Origin: an archaeon
GTDB lineage: Archaea; Nanobdellota; Nanobdellia; SCGC-AAA011-G17; GW2011-AR17
DNA length: 64,000 nucleotides
Reading direction: 5' to 3'
Assembly (NCBI GenBank): GCA_018656555.1
Contig: JABHZQ010000004.1
Span: 106,790 to 170,789 of the forward strand
Each line of letters begins with the position of its first letter. The first letter of the stretch is position 1. Positions 59,902-64,000 of this stretch are shown piece after piece. Below the pieces are notes generated by a model. It was not told the DNA's origin. It saw nothing but the letters and a program-made list of their open reading frames with translations, and did no database searches. The position numbers and the translations under genes were made by a program.

Positions 59902-60501
59902 ATGACTGAAGATGAATTCCTAACACCATTGGACAATTACCTAAAGGTAGGTCTCCACATTGGTACAAAGTTTAGAACTAAGTACATGGAGCCATTTATC
60001 TATAAAGTAAGGTCAGATGGTTTGGCTGTTCTTAATGTTAAAAAGATTGATGAAAGAATTGGTCTAGCAGCTAGATTCCTATCTCAGTTTGAACCAAAAG
60101 ACATTCTAGTTGTTTGTAGAAGAGAGAATGGTTGGAATGCAGTTAAATTATTTTCAAAGCTTACTGATATTAATGTTATTGCAGGAAGGTATAGACCTGG
60201 ACTAATGACAAATTCTCAATTAGAGGATTTCAAAGAAACTAAAATAATTCTAGTAGCAGATCCTTGGCCTGACAAGAATGCAGTAAGAGATGCTTTTAAA
60301 ATTGGTATTCCAATAGTAGCTTGTTGTGATACTAACAACGAAGCAAACTATGTTGATTTAATTATCCCTTGTAATAACAAAGGTAAAAAATCATTGGGAT
60401 TATTATTCTTCGTTCTAGCAAAAGAGTATCTTAAGAATAGAGGACTATTAAAAGATGAATCTAAGATAGCTATTCCTCTTGAAGAATTTACTAAAGAGTA
60501 A
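59902..60501 (+). CDS. rps2: Ribosomal protein S2
   Basis: The 199-residue protein is archaeal S2 (SA family). It has YLKVGLHIGTKFRTKYMEPFIYKVR, then FLSQFEPKDILVVCRRENGWNAVKLF, AGRYRPGLMTN and DPWPDKNAVRDAFKIGIPIVACCDTNNEANYVDLIIPCNNKGKKSLGLLFFVLAKEYL. It sits at the back of the small subunit. A leaderless promoter (CCTTTATAAACCC) separates it from the FHA-caspase unit, so it is likely not part of it. Confidence 0.97.
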   Translation: MTEDEFLTPLDNYLKVGLHIGTKFRTKYMEPFIYKVRSDGLAVLNVKKIDERIGLAARFLSQFEPKDILVVCRRENGWNAVKLFSKLTDINVIAGRYRPGLMTNSQLEDFKETKIILVADPWPDKNAVRDAFKIGIPIVACCDTNNEANYVDLIIPCNNKGKKSLGLLFFVLAKEYLKNRGLLKDESKIAIPLEEFTKE

Positions 60502-60533
60502 GTTTTATAAACTAATTCTTAAAAAACACAATT

Positions 60534-60833
60534 ATGGTAGATTTACAAGAACTTGTTGCAAATTATCAATTAGCCCAACCAGCTATAGCTTTTGCAGGTG
60601 GAGCTTTATTGGGTTTAGGAACTAGAGTTTTTCAAAGTTTTACACCTACTGAAAGAGTAAAAGAAGGAAGGAAAGAATATTGGCTTCCCGCTAGTTCTGT
60701 TGTATTTGGATTTGCCACAGCTAAAGCAGTAGAAGCTAGCAATGAAATAGTTGCAGCAAGTGCTGTTGGAGCTCTAGTTGGTAATTATATTGCAACCAGC
60801 GCAGCAGATAGATTTATTTATGGAAAATGGTAG
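60534..60833 (+). CDS. Small membrane protein
   Basis: The 99-residue protein has Gly/Ala-rich membrane segments (AIAFAGGALLGLGTRVF, LPASSVVFGFATAKAVEA, IVAASAVGALVGNYIA), with a charged loop (TERVKEGRKEYW) after the first and a basic end. The order resembles the 58468-58809 protein. A TTTTATAAACTAATTC box lies about 25 bases before the start. Function unknown. Confidence 0.7.
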   Translation: MVDLQELVANYQLAQPAIAFAGGALLGLGTRVFQSFTPTERVKEGRKEYWLPASSVVFGFATAKAVEASNEIVAASAVGALVGNYIATSAADRFIYGKW

Positions 60834-60869
60834 AAGGACTAACATATTTAATTGAAGTACTTTAAGCGG

Positions 60870-60894
60870 GAGAGGGTCAAGACTCTTCCCTCTC
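60870..60894 (+). other. Perfect hairpin in the leader of the 31-aa frame
   Basis: GAGAGGG (60870-60876) pairs with CCCTCTC (60888-60894) over an 11-base loop. It lies after the 60534-60833 gene and before the small frame at 60905. It could be a transcript end or a leader structure. The rest of the space 60834-61104 holds the 31-residue frame and the promoter of the 61105 gene. Confidence 0.5.
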
Positions 60895-60904
60895 ATTAAG
60901 AGAA

Positions 60905-61000
60905 ATGGCTAAACATATGAGAAAAGGTGTTCAAACCGAACCAGAAAGATTTAGTGAATATGTTGATGCTTTTATAGCAAGAGTAAATAGATCCCTCTGA
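60905..61000 (+). CDS. Possible micro-protein (31 aa)
   Basis: The 31-residue frame reads MAKHMRKGVQTEPERFSEYV at the start and ends in an amphipathic helix-like segment with FIARVNRSL. ATATTTAATTG about 45 bases upstream could be its promoter, and AAGAGAA a weak ribosome site. Coding is uncertain because of the short length; the helix periodicity is the main support. Confidence 0.35.
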   Translation: MAKHMRKGVQTEPERFSEYVDAFIARVNRSL

Positions 61001-61040
61001 AAAAGCTTCCAACCAAAAATGAATTTAAATTGTTTCTATA

Positions 61041-61083
61041 TGTTACTACTTCCTAAGGGCTACAAAACAGAAAGATTTATAAA
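61041..61083 (+). promoter_or_regulatory. Promoter region with inverted AGTRGTWACA element
   Basis: TGTTACTACT (61041-61050, reverse complement AGTAGTAACA) lies upstream of AGAAAGATTTATAAACC (about 61069-61085), which serves the gene at 61105. On the minus strand the element also stands before AATTTAAATTC, so a second, opposite promoter is possible. Confidence 0.4.
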
Positions 61084-61104
61084 CCCTCATTCTCATAAAT
61101 AATT

Positions 61105-61812
61105 ATGTTAGAACCAATAATGCTTGGAATTAATCATCTAGACCCTCATGGTCCAGAAAGAATAAAACATACTCTAGAAAGAATTCAACCCGAAGTAGTC
61201 CTAGCTGAAGGTTCTGAAATAACACTAATAAATGGTCAAAGATATACTGAACATGTAAGGGAAAAACTTCGTTCTTCAGACATATCTAGAAGTGCAGCTT
61301 CAGCTTTTATGCAATTACAAGATGCTGAAGGTTATGAACAAGAAGTATCTAAAGAATATTGTGAAAGAAATGGTATTCCTTTCTATTTTTTTGAAGATAA
61401 TCAAATAACCCTGCCAGCTCAAGGCCAATTAGATCAAGTTTTAAGAGCAATAAAATCTGGATTGGTTAATCCTCAAAAATTATTAGAAGAAAACTCTATT
61501 ATTGTTGATCAAGTTTATTGGGCATTAAGCCTAATTCAAGCAGATCCCGAAATGGAAAAAGAATGGATAAGAAGAAATCAAGAAGTATTTTCTAAAGAGA
61601 TGAAAGATTTCAAACGTGAAGAAATCATGGCAAGAAGGTTTCACGAAATTAGGTCAGCCCATCCAGGAAAAAGAATACTAACAATAAATGGATTCTATCA
61701 CACATTAATTGATCCAACAGAAAATACTCTATATTGTAAATTAAGAAGTTTAAACCCTAAAAGAGTTATAAATCATCCAGAATATCTTGATTTTAATCTA
61801 AAGAACTTTTAA
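61105..61812 (+). CDS. TraB/Tiki-like (GxxH) superfamily protein
   Basis: The 235-residue protein has LGINHLDPHGPERI at residues 7-20 (first GxxH: GINH), then VVLAEGSEI near 31 (acidic residue after the strand). A long helical middle follows, and ILTINGFYHTLID near 197 holds the second GxxH (GFYH). Two GxxH motifs plus a conserved Glu mark the TraB/PrgY/GumN/Tiki superfamily, some of whose members are metalloproteases. Similarity outside the motifs is weak. No membrane segment is seen. It stands alone. Confidence 0.5.
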   Translation: MLEPIMLGINHLDPHGPERIKHTLERIQPEVVLAEGSEITLINGQRYTEHVREKLRSSDISRSAASAFMQLQDAEGYEQEVSKEYCERNGIPFYFFEDNQITLPAQGQLDQVLRAIKSGLVNPQKLLEENSIIVDQVYWALSLIQADPEMEKEWIRRNQEVFSKEMKDFKREEIMARRFHEIRSAHPGKRILTINGFYHTLIDPTENTLYCKLRSLNPKRVINHPEYLDFNLKNF

Positions 61813-61850
61813 AATCTAACACCATTTTATTTTAACCTTTACCAATAAGA

Positions 61851-61981
61851 ATAGGTCTCACAAGGTTTCAAACACTTTCCATACTTCCTCACCTGTTCAC
61901 ATAAATGCTTTTGGGTTCAGTCCTAAGGTTTGTTACTCCCTTGTTCAGTCTCAGACATAAAGTCTAAGCTTTGACCACTAT
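61851..61981 (-). ncRNA. Candidate structured non-coding RNA, own promoter
   Basis: No frame is open through this 264-base space (61813-62076), but a strong minus-strand promoter TAGAAAGGTATAAATAC (about 62014-61998) points into it, so transcription should begin near 61980. The segment 61981-61851 can fold into a closed multi-branch. The closing stem is ATA(GT)GGTC with GACCTAT. Hairpin 1 is CTTAGAC/GTCTGAG (61968-61950), hairpin 2 is AAGG/CCTT (61942-61925), and arm 3 is ACAGGT/ACCTTGT (61896-61860). A T-rich stretch follows. RNase P, SRP and C/D box signatures are absent. The class is unknown. Confidence 0.45.
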
Positions 61982-61997
61982 TTTGGTTAAAATTATA

Positions 61998-62024
61998 GTA
62001 TTTATACCTTTCTATAATTCTACT
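61998..62024 (-). promoter_or_regulatory. Promoter of the candidate ncRNA
   Basis: On the minus strand AGTAG (62024-62020) is followed by TTATAGAAAGG and the TATA box GGTATAAATAC (62008-61998). The BRE-like GAAAGG and the upstream AGTAG fit the promoter pattern of neighbouring genes. No coding frame begins within 100 bases downstream. Confidence 0.5.
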
Positions 62025-62076
62025 TCTCACTCACTTCAGAAAGCACCTAATATCCATATATTCACTATTTTAAGGC

Positions 62077-62400
62077 TCAATATAAGTCTTTTTCTCTTAA
62101 TTGATCTATAATCTTCTTTGCCGAATGTGTTTCACCTAATTCCAAATCAAAAAACCATGCAAAAAAATCATCATCACGTTCAAACCACTCACATTTTTCT
62201 GTTTTTCGCGTACATCCATCACAAAAATAATCTAAAGTTGTAGTAAGAGTTATATTCATATCTGTTCCAGATTGCATTCTAGCATAAAGTTCTAAAACTT
62301 TATCTCTAAACTCTGGACTATATTCATCAGTAAAAACCTCACCAGTGTGTAAATAATATTGCAATGGTCTAAGATGATGTCCTCTTAATTCTATATTCAT
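62077..62400 (-). CDS. DUF1284-like cysteine protein
   Basis: The 107-residue protein starts with IELRGHHLRPLQYYLHTG, the RGHHL signature of the DUF1284 family, and has a Cys-rich segment C-DG-C-TRKTEK-C near residues 60-72. It probably binds an iron-sulfur cluster or zinc. The function of the family is unknown. A TATAAAG box lies just upstream on the minus strand. It is smaller than most DUF1284 members (about 130-140 residues). Confidence 0.7.
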   Translation of the reverse strand: MNIELRGHHLRPLQYYLHTGEVFTDEYSPEFRDKVLELYARMQSGTDMNITLTTTLDYFCDGCTRKTEKCEWFERDDDFFAWFFDLELGETHSAKKIIDQLREKDLY

Positions 62401-62423
62401 AGAAAAAGAAATTTAGTTAGTCT

Positions 62424-62636
62424 TTATATTTTCTTTCCTTTAGGAGCACTCTCTCTTCTCCACACAGGAACAGCCATTATTTCACTATTTAACAACCGCT
62501 CTAACTCTCCCCTAAGAGAAGGATGTACTTCTTGAGGAGGACCAGAATGTCCATAAAGAATTACCTGACCTCCAGCATATAATCTGGTTCCAGGATCAAC
62601 TCTAACTTTAATTCCAACAGGATAATCATCTTTCAT
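62424..62636 (-). CDS. Hypothetical small protein
   Basis: The 70-residue protein is soluble and beta-like at first (VGIKVRVDPGTRLYAGGQVILYG), then charged with Arg/Lys at the end (WRRESAPKGKK). It has no Cys. It sits 24 bases upstream of the DUF1284-like gene on the same strand and may be co-transcribed. Function unknown. Confidence 0.6.
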   Translation of the reverse strand: MKDDYPVGIKVRVDPGTRLYAGGQVILYGHSGPPQEVHPSLRGELERLLNSEIMAVPVWRRESAPKGKKI

Positions 62637-62722
62637 ACTTTTAAAATACTGCTTTTTCTTATAAATATTACTAAACTCTACCTCTAGAAATATTTTTATA
62701 TTTAATCCAATACTTAATTAAA

Positions 62723-62935
62723 ATGAAAAAAATTGATATAGCCATTATAATCTTAATCTCACTTTCAGCATTACTATTCTTAGATCATTTCAGAATACAT
62801 GGTTATTTTTTTGATCTACATGACTTACTATTACAAACAGATAGTGGTTTAGGATTTGACAGCCATGAATTTTTCTCAATGTTGTTTATATTCATAGCAG
62901 CAATACTAGCTCTCTTCAATCTAAAGGACTCTTAA
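62723..62935 (+). CDS. Small two-TM protein
   Basis: The 70-residue protein has membrane segments IAIIILISLSALLFLDHF near the start and FFSMLFIFIAAILALFNL near the end, joined by an acidic/aromatic loop (HGYFFDLHDLL). TATTTTTATATTTAATCC lies 20-30 bases before the ATG. Its end overlaps the recombinase gene on the other strand by 20 bases. Function unknown. Confidence 0.65.
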   Translation: MKKIDIAIIILISLSALLFLDHFRIHGYFFDLHDLLLQTDSGLGFDSHEFFSMLFIFIAAILALFNLKDS

Positions 62936-63713
62936 CATCCAACATAGAAGGTCTAGCAATATGCACATAAATCATTGTAGTTTCAACCGACTTGTGCCCT
63001 AATAAAACTTGCACAGTTGTTATTGGATAACCATCTTCAATCAAATGGGTAGCAAAAGAGTGTCTAAAAGTATGACAATTAACTTTTTTCCTTATTCTTG
63101 CTTTCAAAGTGGCTTTCTTTACAATCTGTTGAATTGTTCTCACAGAAATATGTCCTCTTCTTCCTTTGAATAAATAACTTTTCTCAATTATTTCATTTAA
63201 ATCATCTTTAATACTCTCAGCAATAATAAACATCCTATCTTTATTCCCTTTTCCTCTTCTCACCCACCCATACATATTATCCAAATCAATATGTTCAACT
63301 TTTAACTTTACCAATTCAGAAACCCTTAATCCAGCAGAGTACAGCAACTTAATCATCAATCTATGTTTTTTATTTTTAATAGCTTCAAAGATTCTTGATA
63401 CTTCTTTTTTAGAAAGAACAATGGGTAATCTTGTAGCTTTTTTAGATCCGGGTAGACTTAAAATAAATCTTTTCCCTAAAATATTAATCAAAGCAAACTT
63501 TAAAGCTTGAAGATTTAGATTTAAAGTACTCCTTGCCATTCCCTTTTCTGCTAAATAGTACAAATAATCTCTAACATCTTTCTTTGTAACTTTTTTAGGA
63601 TCTTTTTTACATTTTTTTAAAAAGTTTGAAACAGAGTTAGTATAAGCGTCAAGAGTTCTAGGGCTGTAGCCTCTTCTAAAGAGCTCTTTCTTCATTAAAT
63701 AAACTAAATCCAT
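62916..63713 (-). CDS. xerA: Tyrosine recombinase, XerA type
   Basis: The start at 63713 (265 residues) is preferred because CTTATAAATTCC stands 22-29 bases upstream, whereas a start 16 codons earlier lies upstream of this box. An N-terminal SAM-like core-binding domain (LKKCKKDPKKVTKKDVRDYLYYLAE) precedes the catalytic domain. Catalytic residues visible are SAGLRVSELVKLK (Arg), RRGKGNKDR (Lys), HTFRHSFATHL (His-x-x-Arg), LLGHKSVETT (His) and MIYVHI (nucleophile Tyr). This fits archaeal XerA, which resolves chromosome dimers at dif. No phage or plasmid gene is nearby. Confidence 0.88.
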   Translation of the reverse strand: MDLVYLMKKELFRRGYSPRTLDAYTNSVSNFLKKCKKDPKKVTKKDVRDYLYYLAEKGMARSTLNLNLQALKFALINILGKRFILSLPGSKKATRLPIVLSKKEVSRIFEAIKNKKHRLMIKLLYSAGLRVSELVKLKVEHIDLDNMYGWVRRGKGNKDRMFIIAESIKDDLNEIIEKSYLFKGRRGHISVRTIQQIVKKATLKARIRKKVNCHTFRHSFATHLIEDGYPITTVQVLLGHKSVETTMIYVHIARPSMLDVKSPLD

Positions 63714-63931
63714 ACTTCTTACTCTTCTTAAGGAATTTATAAGCCCTAACTTGTAAAACATAAAAATCTTCCAATAGAATCAGAAATAAATTTAGGTATT
63801 TTGAATTCTTTAGATTTAAACCTTATATATACCAAAATCAAAGATTTTCGTATAATAACTGTTATGTCTAATTTCTAAATCTCTAAAATATAAAACGCCC
63901 CCCTTTCTTTAAAATTGAAATAAAAAAATAG

Positions 63932-64000
63932 CTATCTAAATCTATCAACAAAATCTTTAAATTCTTCTTTTACTATTTGATTTTGTTCTATATCATATAA
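63932..64000 (-). CDS. C-terminal end of a gene cut by the window
   Basis: The final 22 residues of a minus-strand frame end at a stop at 63932-63934: NQIVKEEFKDFVDRFR. It is helical and charged and runs out of the window. The frame has a clean open path to the edge. The region 63714-63931 holds only TATATATAAGG-type AT-rich sequence and a C-rich CCCCCC run near 63898-63903, with no recognised feature. Confidence 0.4.
   Translation of the reverse strand, partial: LYDIEQNQIVKEEFKDFVDRFR

Noticed and set aside
61851..61981. RNase P or SRP RNA for the structured segment
   Set aside because: The conserved GAGGAAAGUC-type P4 strand of RNase P and the GGAAG/AGCA core of SRP helix 8 are both missing, and the length is too short.
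62916..63713. Integrated mobile element around the tyrosine recombinase
   Set aside because: No phage, plasmid or transposase gene, no tRNA target and no direct repeats were seen nearby; XerA for chromosome dimer resolution fits better.
1..64000. CRISPR arrays or insertion sequences
   Set aside because: No regularly spaced repeats, cas genes, transposase genes or terminal inverted repeats were found by reading.

Overview
The window is a compact, AT-rich archaeal chromosome segment from what looks like a DPANN-type archaeon of the Woesearchaeota/Pacearchaeota sort. The archaeal assignment rests on a thermosome, prefoldin beta, ribosomal proteins L37Ae, L40e, S6e, L11 and S2, RNA polymerase subunit P, Spt5, SecE, aIF5A, aIF5B, aIF2 gamma, archaeal SepF, Taw1 and a FAD synthase of the RibL type. 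There is no rRNA in the window, so the lineage is an inference. Most genes have a TATA box (TTTATAAA or similar) 25-30 bases before the start codon, which implies leaderless mRNAs. A minority, mostly cell division and envelope genes and genes inside operons, have strong GGAGG sites.

Layout. 1-5.3 kb: a cut-off MazG-like gene, the thermosome with three small co-transcribed unknowns, a tiny acidic protein, a ZPR1-type zinc protein, SepF, and the L37Ae/RNA polymerase P/prefoldin operon. 5.3-9.1 kb: tRNA-Pro, then ftsZ-secE-spt5-L11 and an FKBP. 9.2-16.7 kb: aIF5A-L40e-site-2 protease, a TrmG10-type methyltransferase, two tandem paralogues of unknown function, an alpha/beta hydrolase, TatD and a radical SAM protein. 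16.8-26.2 kb: a PhoU/AbrB-type regulator, an LRR-guanylate kinase fusion, a lysine-rich protein, Taw1, a lipoprotein with HExxH, UppP, an ADP-ribosyltransferase-like protein, FAD synthase and a DEAD-box helicase. 26.4-30.4 kb: grpE-X-dnaK-Y-dnaJ, where X is a small protein that resembles two proteins of the thermosome operon. 31-37 kb: FHA protein, aIF5B, S6e, aIF2 gamma, SGNH hydrolase. 37-46.7 kb: GNAT, a large AAA+ ATPase, a split GlcD-type flavin/iron-sulfur oxidoreductase, a DsbA-like protein, a full-length bifunctional Rel enzyme and an AmmeMemoRadiSam radical SAM enzyme. 46.7-55.8 kb: small redox and membrane proteins, an HPF-like protein, a Ca-type P-ATPase, a divergent enolase and a patatin. 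57-64 kb: a PLP-fold/TM/EF-hand fusion, an FHA-caspase fusion, S2, a TraB/Tiki-like protein, a probable structured RNA and a XerA-type recombinase.

The most notable points are: (1) a phosphothreonine-reader (FHA) fused to a caspase-like protease with intact His and Cys, co-translated with a small membrane protein and next to a PLP-fold protein with a membrane segment and a perfect EF-hand loop; (2) a family of roughly 110-residue proteins found in both the thermosome and the DnaK operons; (3) an archaeal LRR-guanylate kinase fusion; (4) a promoter element, AGTRGTWACA, upstream of the TATA box at several loci; (5) a promoter-driven, foldable non-coding segment at 61851-61981.

Many proteins of unknown function have more arginine than lysine, while the housekeeping proteins are lysine-rich. 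Two composition classes therefore seem to coexist. No CRISPR array, insertion sequence or rRNA was seen. Apart from the 250-270 base gaps described below, no long non-genic stretch exists.
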